Positions 30,961-39,092 of a stretch of DNA of 64,000 bases are shown piece by piece (position 1 is the stretch's first letter; the number at the start of each line of letters is the position of its first letter). The position numbers were made by a program, and so were the translations under genes. The notes beneath the pieces were generated by a model that saw nothing but the letters and a program-made list of their open reading frames with translations, made no database searches and was not told where the DNA came from. Source of the stretch: Nonomuraea roseoviolacea subsp. carminata (GTDB lineage: Bacteria > Actinomycetota > Actinomycetes > Streptosporangiales > Streptosporangiaceae); assembly GCF_024172185.1 (NCBI RefSeq), contig NZ_JAMZEC010000001.1:7347001-7411000 (forward strand), written 5' to 3'.

Positions 30961-33633
30961 ATGGAGTCGGCAGAGATCGCGCGCCGCTTCCTGCGCTTCT
31001 TCGAGGAGCGTGGGCACAAGGTAGTGCCCTCGGCCAGCCTGATCGCAGAGGACCCGACGCTTCTCCTGGTCAACGCGGGTATGGTGCCCTTCAAGCCGTA
31101 CTTCCTGGGGCAGCGCAAGCCTCCGGCGTCACGGCTGGCCACCGCCCAGAAGTGCGTCCGCACGCCCGACATCGAAGAGGTCGGCAAGACCACCCGGCAC
31201 GCCACGTTCTTCCAGATGCTCGGCAACTTCTCCATCGGCGACTACTTCAAGGCCGAGGTGATCCCGTTCGCCTGGGAGCTGCTCACCCGCAGCGAGTCCG
31301 ACGGCGGCTTCGGCTTCCCCGAGAGCCGGCTGTGGGCGACCGTCTACCACGACGACGACGAGGCGTTCGACATCTGGCACAACAAGGTCGGCCTGCCCGC
31401 CGACCGCATCCAGCGCCGCGGCCTGGAGGACAACTACTGGCACATGGGCGTGCCCGGCCCCGGCGGCCCCTGCTCGGAGATCTACTACGACCGCGGTCCC
31501 GAGTACGGCAAGGACGGCGGCCCCGTCGCCGACGAGGACCGCTACCTCGAGGTCTGGAACCTCGTGTTCATGCAGTACCAGCTCAGCCAGGTCCGCAGCA
31601 AGATCGACTTCGACATCAGCGGCGAGCTGCCCAGCAAGAACATCGACACCGGCATGGGCCTGGAGCGCATGGCGGCGATCCTGCAGGGCGTCGACAACAT
31701 CTACGAGATCGACACCACCTACAAGATCCTCGACCGCGCGGCCGAGCTGACCAAGACCCGCTACGGCCGCGACCAGCGTGCCGACGTCAGCCTGCGCGTC
31801 ATCGCCGACCACGTGCGCACCGGCACCATGCTCGTCGCCGACGGCGTCATGCCCGCCAACGAGGGCCGCGGCTACGTCCTGCGCCGCATCCTGCGCCGCA
31901 CGGTGCGCAACCTGCGCCTGCTCGGCTCCGGCGACGACCGCTACATGCACGACCTCACCTCGGTCGCCATCGACGTCATGGGCGAGCAGTACGCGCAGCT
32001 CAAGACCGACGCGCCGCAGATCCACGCGGTCATCGACGCCGAGGAGGCGTCCTTCCTCGGCACGCTGCGCACCGGCACCGCGATCTTCGACGTGGCCGTC
32101 GAGGAGACCAAGCGCAAGTCCGGCACCACGATCTCCGGCGACCAGGCGTTCCAGCTCCACGACACCTACGGCTTCCCGATCGACCTGACGCTGGAGATGG
32201 CCTCCGAGCACGGCCTCAAGGTCGACGAGGAGGGCTTCCGCCGCCTCATGAAGGAGCAGCGGGAGCGGGCCAAGGCCGACGCCGCGGCGAAGAAGACCGG
32301 CAACGCCGACATCTCCGTCTTCGGGCAGATGCTGGAGCAGGCGGGCCGGGTCGAGTTCCTCGGCTACGACCAGACCGAGGCCGAGACCACGATCGTCGGC
32401 GTCCTCGTCGACGGCGTGCCCGTCCCGGCGGCCGGCGCCGGCTCGACCGTCGAGGTCGTGCTCGGCCGCACCCCGTTCTACGCCGAGGGCGGCGGCCAGC
32501 TCGCCGACCAGGGCGTCATCCGCACCGCCGGCGCCGAGGTCGAGATCGTCGACGTGCAGTCGCCGATCGCGGGCCTGGTCGTCCACCGCGGCAAGGTCCG
32601 CTCCGGCGAGCTGCGCACCGGCGACGAGGCGCAGGCGGAGATCGACGTCGAGCGGCGCCGCGCGATCTCGCGCAGCCACAGCGCCACCCACCTCGTCCAC
32701 CGCGGCTTCAAGAACGCCCTGGGCGAGTCGGCGGCCCAGGCCGGCTCCGAGAACTCCCCGGGCCGCTTCCGCTTCGACTTCACCGCGGCCGGCGCCGTCC
32801 CGCCGAGCGTGCTGCGCGACGTCGAGGACGAGGTCAACGCCGTCCTGATCAACGACCTCAAGGTCAACGCCTTCTACACCTCCCAGGCCGAGGCCCGGGC
32901 GATGGGCGCGCTGGCGATGTTCGGCGAGAAGTACGGCGACGAGGTCCGCGTGGTCGAGATCGGCGACTACTCGCGCGAGCTGTGCGGTGGCACCCACGTC
33001 CACAGCTCCGGCCAGCTCGGCCTGGTCAAGGTGCTCGGCGAGCAGTCGGTCGGCGCGGGCGTGCGCCGCGTCGAGGCGCTCGTCGGCATCGACGCCTTCC
33101 GCTTCCTGGCCCGCGAGAGCGTGCTGGTCGCCCAGCTCACCGAGCAGCTCAAGGCGCGCCGTGAGGAGCTGCCCGAGCGCATCGAGGGCATCGTCAGCCG
33201 GCTGCGCACCGCCGAGAAGGAGCTGGAGCGGGTCCGCTCCGCCCAGGTCCTCCAGGTGGCCGGTGAGCTGGCCGGGCAGGCGCGCGACCTGCAGGGCGTC
33301 TCCGTGGTGACACACCGCGCGCCTGATGGCACGACCGGTGATGATTTGCGTAAGCTCGCGCTTGATGTGCGTGGCAGATTCCCGGCCGACAGGCCTGCGG
33401 TCGTCGTGATCGCCGGCGTCCCCTCCGACCGACCCGTGGTGGTCGCCGCGGTCAACGAGGCGGGACGCGAGCGAGGGCTCAAGGCCGGGAGACTGGTCGG
33501 CGTCGCCGCCAAGGCTCTTGGGGGTGGCGGTGGAGGCAAGGACGACGTCGCGCAGGGCGGCGGCACGCGCCCGGAGGCGATCGGTGACGCCCTGCGGCTG
33601 GTCGAGCAGGCCATCGAGGGGCAGCTCGGCTGA
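30961..33633 (+). CDS. alaS: Alanine-tRNA ligase
   Basis: 890 residues, full length: aminoacylation domain (RRFLRFFEERGHKVVPSASL, NAGMVPFKPYFLG), editing domain with the zinc motif HSATHLVHRGF and CGGTHVHSSG, and the C-terminal oligomerisation/C-Ala domain. Charges tRNA-Ala and clears Ser/Gly mischarges. ATG 30961 (MESAEIARRF) is preferred over the in-frame ATG 30952 because AAAGG lies 9 nt before the former and directly touches the latter. ruvX follows 1 bp after the stop. Confidence 0.97.
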   Translation: MESAEIARRFLRFFEERGHKVVPSASLIAEDPTLLLVNAGMVPFKPYFLGQRKPPASRLATAQKCVRTPDIEEVGKTTRHATFFQMLGNFSIGDYFKAEVIPFAWELLTRSESDGGFGFPESRLWATVYHDDDEAFDIWHNKVGLPADRIQRRGLEDNYWHMGVPGPGGPCSEIYYDRGPEYGKDGGPVADEDRYLEVWNLVFMQYQLSQVRSKIDFDISGELPSKNIDTGMGLERMAAILQGVDNIYEIDTTYKILDRAAELTKTRYGRDQRADVSLRVIADHVRTGTMLVADGVMPANEGRGYVLRRILRRTVRNLRLLGSGDDRYMHDLTSVAIDVMGEQYAQLKTDAPQIHAVIDAEEASFLGTLRTGTAIFDVAVEETKRKSGTTISGDQAFQLHDTYGFPIDLTLEMASEHGLKVDEEGFRRLMKEQRERAKADAAAKKTGNADISVFGQMLEQAGRVEFLGYDQTEAETTIVGVLVDGVPVPAAGAGSTVEVVLGRTPFYAEGGGQLADQGVIRTAGAEVEIVDVQSPIAGLVVHRGKVRSGELRTGDEAQAEIDVERRRAISRSHSATHLVHRGFKNALGESAAQAGSENSPGRFRFDFTAAGAVPPSVLRDVEDEVNAVLINDLKVNAFYTSQAEARAMGALAMFGEKYGDEVRVVEIGDYSRELCGGTHVHSSGQLGLVKVLGEQSVGAGVRRVEALVGIDAFRFLARESVLVAQLTEQLKARREELPERIEGIVSRLRTAEKELERVRSAQVLQVAGELAGQARDLQGVSVVTHRAPDGTTGDDLRKLALDVRGRFPADRPAVVVIAGVPSDRPVVVAAVNEAGRERGLKAGRLVGVAAKALGGGGGGKDDVAQGGGTRPEAIGDALRLVEQAIEGQLG

Positions 33634-33634
33634 C

Positions 33635-34117
33635 ATGCGGTTCGGCTCACGGATCGGCGTGGACGTCGGATCCGTCCGCATCGGCGTGGCCCGCAGCGAC
33701 CCGTCGGGAATGCTGGCCACGCCGGTCGAGACCGTCAGGCGCGGCAGGGGCGACCTCGACCGTATCGCCGCCATCGTGGCGGAGCACGAGGCGATCGAGG
33801 TCGTGGTGGGCCTGCCCACCTCCCTGTCCGGCCGTGAGGGGCAGGCCGCCGAGCTGGCCCGCGCGTTCGCGGTCGCGCTGGCCGGGCGGCTCGCGCCCAC
33901 TCCGGTACGGCTGTTCGACGAGCGCCTCACGACCGTGGCGGCCCAGCAGGGGCTGAGGGCCAGCGGGGTGCGTGCCAAGAAGCAGCGCGACGTGGTGGAC
34001 CAGGCGGCGGCCGTGGTGCTGCTGCAGGACGCCCTCGACTCGGAGAGAGCCACCGGCGCGCCGCCGGGCAGGCCCGTCGATCCGCCGCCCGCGGCGGACG
34101 CCGGGCCGGCCTCATGA
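33635..34117 (+). CDS. ruvX: RuvX/YqgF family RNase-H-fold nuclease
   Basis: 160 residues. RIGVDVGSVRIGVARSDP carries the first catalytic Asp, VVVGLP the middle strand and FDERLTTV the conserved Glu region; Asp in RDVVDQAAA completes the set. Family members act in pre-16S rRNA 5' end maturation and were first annotated as putative Holliday resolvases. The last ~20 residues are Pro/Ala-rich. ATG 33635 is 1 bp past alaS; the stop overlaps the ATG of the repeat ORF that follows. Confidence 0.93.
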   Translation: MRFGSRIGVDVGSVRIGVARSDPSGMLATPVETVRRGRGDLDRIAAIVAEHEAIEVVVGLPTSLSGREGQAAELARAFAVALAGRLAPTPVRLFDERLTTVAAQQGLRASGVRAKKQRDVVDQAAAVVLLQDALDSERATGAPPGRPVDPPPAADAGPAS

Positions 34118-34503
34118 GCCGCCCTCCGACGCGGCCCGGCCGCTCCGGCCTCATGAGCCGTTCTCAGACGGACTCGGGTCACTCTGATTGCCTGAGCCGC
34201 TCTTTGAGAGGGTCGGGTCGTTCTGCTGGGGTGAGCCGCCTCTCGGGAGGGTCGGATCACTCTGATTGTCTGAGCCGTCCACCGAGAGGGTCGGGTCGCT
34301 CAAGTTGGGTGGGCCGTCCTCTGGGAGGGTCGGGTCGCTCTGGTGGGGCGAGCCGCCCTTTGTTGGGGTCGGGGCGTTCTCGTCCCACGAGCCGTCCCTT
34401 GAGCGGGGCCGGCCGCTCTGATCTGGTGAGTCGCCGTGTGAGCGGGATACGCCGCACCGGTCTCCCGGATCGCTCATCGACCGAGTCCCGTCGATTGACC
34501 GGG
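34114..34503. repeat. 39-bp tandem repeat (about 10 copies)
   Basis: Units begin at 34114, 34153, 34192, 34231, 34270, 34309, 34348, 34387, 34426 and 34465 (the last is weak). Units 2 and 4 share CACTCTGATTG, so blocks of two units have probably been copied together. GC content is visibly lower than in the flanking genes. Confidence 0.9.
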
Positions 34504-34554
34504 GCCGCCGCCGCGACCGGACCCCGCCCCGCAAGGCGCGGAGCGAAGCGGTGA
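34114..34554 (+). CDS. 13-residue-repeat ORF between ruvX and mltG (uncertain)
   Basis: A 146-codon frame fits exactly between its neighbours: its ATG overlaps the ruvX stop (ATGA) and its TGA overlaps the next GTG (GTGA). It consists of about ten 13-residue units with consensus xSRPLxGSGRSxx (MSRSQTDSGHSDC, LSRSLRGSGRSAG, VSRLSGGSDHSDC, LSRPPRGSGRSSW, TSRPLSGAGRSDL). Predicted product is very basic, Ser/Arg/Gly-rich and disordered. Against it: third positions are much less GC-rich than in neighbouring genes, and a 39-bp repeat stays open in other frames too, including on the minus strand. It may be a translated linker that keeps ribosomes coupled to mltG, a real repeat protein, or non-coding. 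Confidence 0.35.
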   Translation: MSRPPTRPGRSGLMSRSQTDSGHSDCLSRSLRGSGRSAGVSRLSGGSDHSDCLSRPPRGSGRSSWVGRPLGGSGRSGGASRPLLGSGRSRPTSRPLSGAGRSDLVSRRVSGIRRTGLPDRSSTESRRLTGAAAATGPRPARRGAKR

Positions 34555-35612
34555 GCGGGGGAGCGGCGCGGGGGCACGACGAGGAGCCCCGCGCCGACGA
34601 CCCCCACCCACCGACCCCCTCCTCCCCACGAAGCGACGAGCACACCGCGGCCCGCGTCCCGGAGCACGACGCCGCGGAGGAGCAGGGGCGCGGTCCCGTC
34701 CAGGCACGACCTGAGGACGGCTCCAGCGGCGAAGGGGACGGCGAGGCCGACACCCTGCCGCTGCCCGTGGGCCGGCGCGCGGGCGTGCGCCGGGCCGTCG
34801 TCGTCATCGGCGGCCTCTCGCTCTCCGCACTGGTCCTCGCCGCGGGCGCGTACGGGCTGCTCAGCCCGTACCTGAGCCCGGCCGGCCTCGAAGGCGGCGG
34901 AGGGGTCGCGTCCGGCGCGCCGCCCGTGCGGCGGATCACGCTGCCCGAGGGGCTGCGGCTCGACGAGGCGCTGCGGCGCATCTCCAGGCAGGCCGGCATG
35001 CCGCTGGCCGACCTGCGGGCGGTCGACTCGCGCCAGGTCGGCCTGCCCGACTACGCACGGGGCCTGGAGGGCTTCCTGTTCCCCGCCACGTACGAGATGG
35101 GGCCCGGCACGACCGCCAGGGGGCTGCTCGCGACGATGGTGCAGCGGTTCGCGACCGTCGCCGACCGGCTCGACCTGGAGGAGCGGGCCGCGCGGATGGA
35201 CCTGACCCCGCTGGAGGCCGTCACGGTGGCGAGCATCGTGCAGGCCGAGCCGGGCCGCCCCGCCGATTACCCGAAGATCGCCAGGGTGATCTACAACCGG
35301 CTGGGACGCGACCTGCCGCTGCGGATCGACTCCACCGCCCTGTACGCGCTGGGAAAGCGGACGTCCCGCCTGTCGCCCGGCGAGACGAGGGTCGGCTCTT
35401 CGTACAACACGTACACGCGCAGAGGGCTGCCACCTGGGCCGATCTCCAACCCGGGGGTGCGGGCGCTGCGCGCGGCCCTCCACCCGGCGAAGGGGGATTG
35501 GTACTGGTTTGTGACAACCAATCCGACGCATAGAATCACCAAATTCACCGACAAAGAGAGCGAGTTCGTGAGATACCGGGAAGAGTTGAACGAAAACCTC
35601 GGGACGAACTGA
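34551..35612 (+). CDS. MltG-like endolytic transglycosylase, short version
   Basis: 353 residues: an ~75-residue acidic disordered tail, one membrane helix (about 80-103, VVVIGGLSLSALVLAAGAYGLL), then an MltG/YceG domain with LEGFLFPATYEM, the catalytic Glu in VASIVQAEPGR, KIARVIYNRL and GLPPGPISNPG. It lacks most of the LysM-like subdomain that precedes the catalytic part in the next gene. MltG cuts nascent peptidoglycan strands in the membrane and sets glycan length. GTG 34551 has GGAG 7 nt upstream and overlaps the preceding ORF. Two MltG genes in a row is unusual; this copy looks like a diverged duplicate. Confidence 0.85.
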   Translation: MSGGAARGHDEEPRADDPHPPTPSSPRSDEHTAARVPEHDAAEEQGRGPVQARPEDGSSGEGDGEADTLPLPVGRRAGVRRAVVVIGGLSLSALVLAAGAYGLLSPYLSPAGLEGGGGVASGAPPVRRITLPEGLRLDEALRRISRQAGMPLADLRAVDSRQVGLPDYARGLEGFLFPATYEMGPGTTARGLLATMVQRFATVADRLDLEERAARMDLTPLEAVTVASIVQAEPGRPADYPKIARVIYNRLGRDLPLRIDSTALYALGKRTSRLSPGETRVGSSYNTYTRRGLPPGPISNPGVRALRAALHPAKGDWYWFVTTNPTHRITKFTDKESEFVRYREELNENLGTN

Positions 35613-35844
35613 TGCTCCCCGCGACGCCCCTCACCCCCCGGAGGATCGGCGAGATCCGCGGGCGGAGTCACGGAGCCGGGACGCCGCAGCTCCTTCCGTC
35701 GCCCCGCACGGCTACGGAGAGCAACGGCCCCGGGGCATCGGCGCACGACCGGCGGATCCCCCCGTTCCGTACGGTGACCCCCCATCGTTCGGTCCGGCCG
35801 CTTGACGGCGGGCGTGCCGAACCGGGAGATTGGCCAGCGCACCT

Positions 35845-37002
35845 ATGAGCGAGCTCGACATGGATTTCCTGCTGGGCGCCGAGGACGACGACGAAGGTCG
35901 CGACCGGCGCCGGTCCCGTGGTTCCGGCAGAAGCGGTAACCGCAGGCGGCGCAAGCGCCGCAACCGCGGCCGCTTCATCGCCCCGCTTCTCGCGTTCATC
36001 ATCCTCGCCGGCATCGTCGGCGGTGGCGGCTACTTCGGCTACCAGTGGCTCAGCGGCGCCCTCGTCCCCGACGACTACACGGGACAGGGCCAGGGCAACG
36101 TGGTGATCGAGATCAAGGAGGGCCAGAGCGCCTCCGACGTCGCCCAGGAGCTGGAGCGGCAGGGGGTCGTGGCCAGCGCCCGGGCGTTCACCAACGCCAT
36201 CGCCACCGCCGGCAAGAGCGGACTGCTCCAGCCCGGCTCGTACACGATGCGCAAGGGCATGTCCGCGGCCAACGCGGTCAAGCTCCTCGACTCGGCCAAC
36301 CGCCTGCTGGTCCGGGTGCAGGTCAAGGAGGGCCTGCGCCTGTCCGACACGCTCGCCCAGCTCGCCAAGCAGACCGGCAAGCCGCAGAAGGAGTTCCTCA
36401 CCGCGGCCCGCAACGCCCGCGCGCTGGACCTGCCCCGGTACGCCAAGGGCAGGGCGGAGGGCTACCTCTTCCCGGCCACCTACGAGTTCCAGCCCAAGGA
36501 CACGCCGGCGGACATCCTCGGCAAGATGGTCGAGCGCTTCGGGCAGGCGGCCGACAAGGCCGGCCTGGAGGACGGCGCCAAGAGCCTGGGCCACACGCCG
36601 GCCGAGATCATCACGATCGCGAGCATCATCCAGGCCGAGGCCGGCCGGTACGAGGACATGCCCAAGATCGCCCGGGTGATCTACAACCGGCTCCAGCACC
36701 AGCCGCCGATGAAGCTCAAGATGGACAGCACGGTGATGTACGGCCTCGGCAAGTACCGCACGGCCGCCACCGATGCCGAGCTGCGCATCGACACGAAGTA
36801 CAACACGTACATGCACGACGGGCTGCCGCCCGGCCCGATCGCCAACCCGGGCGACCACGCGATCGAGGCGGCGCTCAACCCGGAGAAGGGCGACTGGCTG
36901 TACTTCGTCGCCACCGACCCGAACAGCAACGTCACCAAGTTCGCCACCACGGACGCCGAGTTCCAGCAACTGCTGGACGAGTACCGCCGCAACGGGGGCT
37001 GA
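35845..37002 (+). CDS. mltG: Endolytic transglycosylase MltG
   Basis: 385 residues: cytoplasmic acidic/basic tail (MSELDMDFLLGAEDDDEG, then an Arg-rich stretch), membrane helix (about 45-66), LysM-like subdomain (VVIEIKEGQSASDVAQELE) and catalytic domain (GYLFPATYEF, catalytic Glu in ASIIQAEAGR, KIARVIYNRL, GLPPGPIANPG). This is the complete form of the family. ATG 35845 begins the conserved acidic N-terminus; a TTG at 35830 is possible but sits on the GGGAG. TACGGT at 35770-35775 is a candidate -10. The upstream 230 bp hold no gene. Confidence 0.93.
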   Translation: MSELDMDFLLGAEDDDEGRDRRRSRGSGRSGNRRRRKRRNRGRFIAPLLAFIILAGIVGGGGYFGYQWLSGALVPDDYTGQGQGNVVIEIKEGQSASDVAQELERQGVVASARAFTNAIATAGKSGLLQPGSYTMRKGMSAANAVKLLDSANRLLVRVQVKEGLRLSDTLAQLAKQTGKPQKEFLTAARNARALDLPRYAKGRAEGYLFPATYEFQPKDTPADILGKMVERFGQAADKAGLEDGAKSLGHTPAEIITIASIIQAEAGRYEDMPKIARVIYNRLQHQPPMKLKMDSTVMYGLGKYRTAATDAELRIDTKYNTYMHDGLPPGPIANPGDHAIEAALNPEKGDWLYFVATDPNSNVTKFATTDAEFQQLLDEYRRNGG

Positions 37003-37193
37003 ACCCGGCTCTTCGGGGTGCGCGGTCCGTCCGCGCACCCCGTGGGGCCGCCCGGGAATGACGGCCGCCCAGGGCCGCCCGCACTTCACGCGGGCGGCCC
37101 TCGACGTGTCCAGGGGTCGTTCGTCCGGTACGTCGGGGCGCGGGAACCCTGGGTGCGCGACGGTTCCACGCGGGACGCCTCCCGGCGGGGCGA

Positions 37194-37199
37194 TAGGGT
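37194..37199 (+). promoter_or_regulatory. -10 element of aroE
   Basis: TAGGGT lies 43 bp before the aroE ATG and predicts a transcript start near 37206 with a ~31-nt leader including AAGGAG. aroE therefore probably has its own promoter after mltG. Confidence 0.4.
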
Positions 37200-37236
37200 G
37201 CTCGCAGTTCGGTAAGGCGTGAAGGAGCAGGTGATC

Positions 37237-38109
37237 ATGCGGGCCGCGGTGATGGGCTCACCGATCGCGCACTCGCTCTCGCCGTGTCTGCACCGGGCCG
37301 CGTACGCGGCCATGGGACTGGCCGGGTGGAGCTACGAGGCGATCGAGTGCGACGAGGCGGCGCTGCCGGAGACCCTCCGGCGGCTACGGCCGGTGCGCGG
37401 CGAGAGCCCCGGCGAGGGGGACGACGGTGACGCCTGGGCGGGCCTGTCGCTCACGATGCCGCTCAAGCGCGCGGTGCTGCCCCTGCTCGACACCGTGACC
37501 GAGCCGGTCACCGAGGTCGGCGGCGCCAACACCGTGGTGTTCCGCGACGGCGCCGCGCACGGCTACAACACCGACGTCCACGGCGTGCGGCAGGCGCTCA
37601 CGGAGGCGGGGGTGCCCGCTCCCGGCTCGGCGACCGTGCTCGGCGGCGGCGCCACGGCCGCCTCGGCGCTCGCGGCGCTGCGCGGCCTCGGGCTGCGCTC
37701 CGCCACGCTGCTCGTCCGCGACCCGGCCCGGGCGACGGAGACGACGGAGGCGGCCGAACGGCTCGGCGTGGCGCTGGCGGTCGAGACGTTCGACAAGCTC
37801 GACGCGGCGCTGGAGGTGGACCTGGTCGTCTCGACGCTGCCGGGCGGCGCGGCCGACGCCTACGCCGGCGCTCTGGCCGGGGTGCCGGCGCTGTTCGACG
37901 TGGTCTACTCGCCCTGGCCGACCCGCGCGGCCTCGGCGGTGCGCGCGGCGGGCGGCACGGTCGTGGGCGGCTTCGCGATGCTGCTGCACCAGGCGGTACG
38001 GCAGGTGGAGCTGATGACCGGCCGTACGGACGTCCCGGTGGAGACGATGCGCGCGGCCGGCGAGGCCGAGATCCTCAGGCGGACCACGCGAACGGATCGA
38101 CCATCTTGA
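37237..38109 (+). CDS. aroE: Shikimate dehydrogenase
   Basis: 290 residues. Reduces 3-dehydroshikimate with NADPH in aromatic amino-acid synthesis. The substrate site SPIAHSLSPCLH is near the N-terminus, with LTMPLKR and GGANTVVF; the NADP loop is VLGGGATAASAL. ATG 37237 has AAGGAG 9 nt upstream (that site lies inside a longer GTG frame from 37219). Its last 11 codons overlap the 3' end of the convergent toxin gene by 35 bp, so the natural C-terminus may have been replaced when that module arrived. Confidence 0.93.
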   Translation: MRAAVMGSPIAHSLSPCLHRAAYAAMGLAGWSYEAIECDEAALPETLRRLRPVRGESPGEGDDGDAWAGLSLTMPLKRAVLPLLDTVTEPVTEVGGANTVVFRDGAAHGYNTDVHGVRQALTEAGVPAPGSATVLGGGATAASALAALRGLGLRSATLLVRDPARATETTEAAERLGVALAVETFDKLDAALEVDLVVSTLPGGAADAYAGALAGVPALFDVVYSPWPTRAASAVRAAGGTVVGGFAMLLHQAVRQVELMTGRTDVPVETMRAAGEAEILRRTTRTDRPS

Positions 38110-38491
38110 CGTCGAGGTCGGCGAAGTCCTTGACGTTCCGCGTGACGAGAATCCATCCGTGCGCGCTGGCCGTGGCCGCGATGAGACCGTCGACGACGGG
38201 AAGGGGGCGCTTGGCGTTCATTCGGCCCCATTCCTCGGCCACGTCGAGAGTCACCGGGAGAATACGTGTTCTGAACTCGCGTTGCAGCCGGTCGAGCCAC
38301 GATTCGTACGCGCCCGCCTGTATCGCGTCGCGTCGCCGCAGCAGTTCGACCCCCTTCCGGATCTCGCCGAGGACGAGGACGCTCAAGTACAGGGTCGGGC
38401 CGTTGATCGCGTCCAACCAGGCCTGCAGGTTCGAGTTCCTGGTGCGCTTGGTCATCTCGGAGACGACGTTGGTGTCGAGCAGGTAACTCAC
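38075..38491 (-). CDS. VapC-type PIN-domain toxin (FitB-like)
   Basis: 138-residue ribonuclease toxin. The PIN acidic residues are visible: Asp in LLDTNVVSE, Glu in VLGEIRKG, Asp in VVDGLIAATA and Asp in TRNVKDFADL. Targets of VapC toxins are usually tRNAs or rRNA; this one is unknown. It starts with GTG inside the antitoxin stop (GTGA), the usual coupling, and its 3' end runs 35 bp into aroE. GC content is lower than in nearby housekeeping genes, consistent with transfer. Confidence 0.9.
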   Translation of the reverse strand: MSYLLDTNVVSEMTKRTRNSNLQAWLDAINGPTLYLSVLVLGEIRKGVELLRRRDAIQAGAYESWLDRLQREFRTRILPVTLDVAEEWGRMNAKRPLPVVDGLIAATASAHGWILVTRNVKDFADLDVKMVDPFAWSA

Positions 38492-38745
38492 CAGACATCA
38501 CCCAGGTCGACCTCGCGAGGAAGGTCCTTGGAACGTGTGAGATCCAGTTCGGTCAGGTCGGGCGCGCTGAGCAGGAACTCCTTGAAGTCGGGCTCGTCGC
38601 CCTTGAGGCGGCGGTACTCCGCCATGTCGATGATGACCGCCACGTCCTCGCCGTGACGGGTCACGATCTGCGGGCCCTCGTCGTGCGCCCGCCGCACGAC
38701 CTCGCTGAAACGCTGCTTCGCTTCCTGCAACTGCCAGACGCTCAC
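38488..38745 (-). CDS. Phd/YefM-family antitoxin
   Basis: 85 residues starting GTG 38745 (VSVWQLQEAKQRFSEVV), with GGAGG 5 nt upstream. The N-terminal Phd/YefM DNA-binding fold is followed by VTRHGEDVAVIIDMAEYRRLKG, a strong family match; the C-terminal ~30 residues would wrap the toxin. It should neutralise the PIN toxin and repress its own operon. Confidence 0.92.
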   Translation of the reverse strand: MSVWQLQEAKQRFSEVVRRAHDEGPQIVTRHGEDVAVIIDMAEYRRLKGDEPDFKEFLLSAPDLTELDLTRSKDLPREVDLGDVW

Positions 38746-38758
38746 GATTGCCTCCAAT

Positions 38759-38779
38759 CTGGACAGACTGGACAGAGTA
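38759..38779 (-). promoter_or_regulatory. Toxin-antitoxin promoter with direct-repeat operator
   Basis: On the minus strand TACTCT (38774-38779) is a -10-like hexamer. CTGTCCAG occurs twice, one base apart (38759-38766 and 38768-38775), overlapping it and the likely transcript start; direct or inverted short repeats here are typical Phd/VapB operators. Confidence 0.5.
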
Positions 38780-38851
38780 TGTTCACCTGCTGACTCTAAC
38801 GGTGATCGGAGGTGGCGGGAGGGAACATTCGAGCTTGCCGCACGGTTGTGG

Positions 38852-39092
38852 TAATGTAGCTCTCTGATCGGTCCGGCATGCCTTGCTGGACGCGCAAGCG
38901 GAGGTCTCCCTCCCACCCGGGTCGCCGAGAGGTGGCCGGGTAAAGGATCACGCCGGACTACTCCGGGGAGCTTGAAGGCCACGACGCCGAAGAGCTCAGT
39001 GGCCCCGCATGCGCGACGTGCGGGGCTTTTCGCGTTTCGCGGAAGCTCCCCGGCACGACGAGCATTTAGGGATCGCAAACCTAGGAGGCCCC
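38852..39092 (+). promoter_or_regulatory. infC operon promoter and structured leader
   Basis: TAATGT (38852-38857) is a candidate -10, leaving a ~229-nt leader before infC. It can form several stems. Most notable, CCGGGGAGCTT (38963-38973) is perfectly complementary to AAGCTCCCCGG (39043-39053), and between them sits a terminator-like hairpin. This fits a leader that controls infC-rpmI-rplT, as known for L20 or IF3 autoregulation in other bacteria. The mechanism here is inferred. No gene is seen between the antitoxin and this leader. Confidence 0.6.
39002..39030 (+). terminator. Attenuator-type terminator in the infC leader
   Basis: GCCCCGCA (39002-39009) pairs with TGCGGGGC (39019-39026), followed at once by TTTT. 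A stem with a T-run inside a 5' leader is the hallmark of transcription attenuation. Confidence 0.65.

Noticed and set aside
38865..39000. tRNA gene in the infC leader
   Set aside because: Stems are present but no cloverleaf with a T-loop and acceptor stem can be formed.
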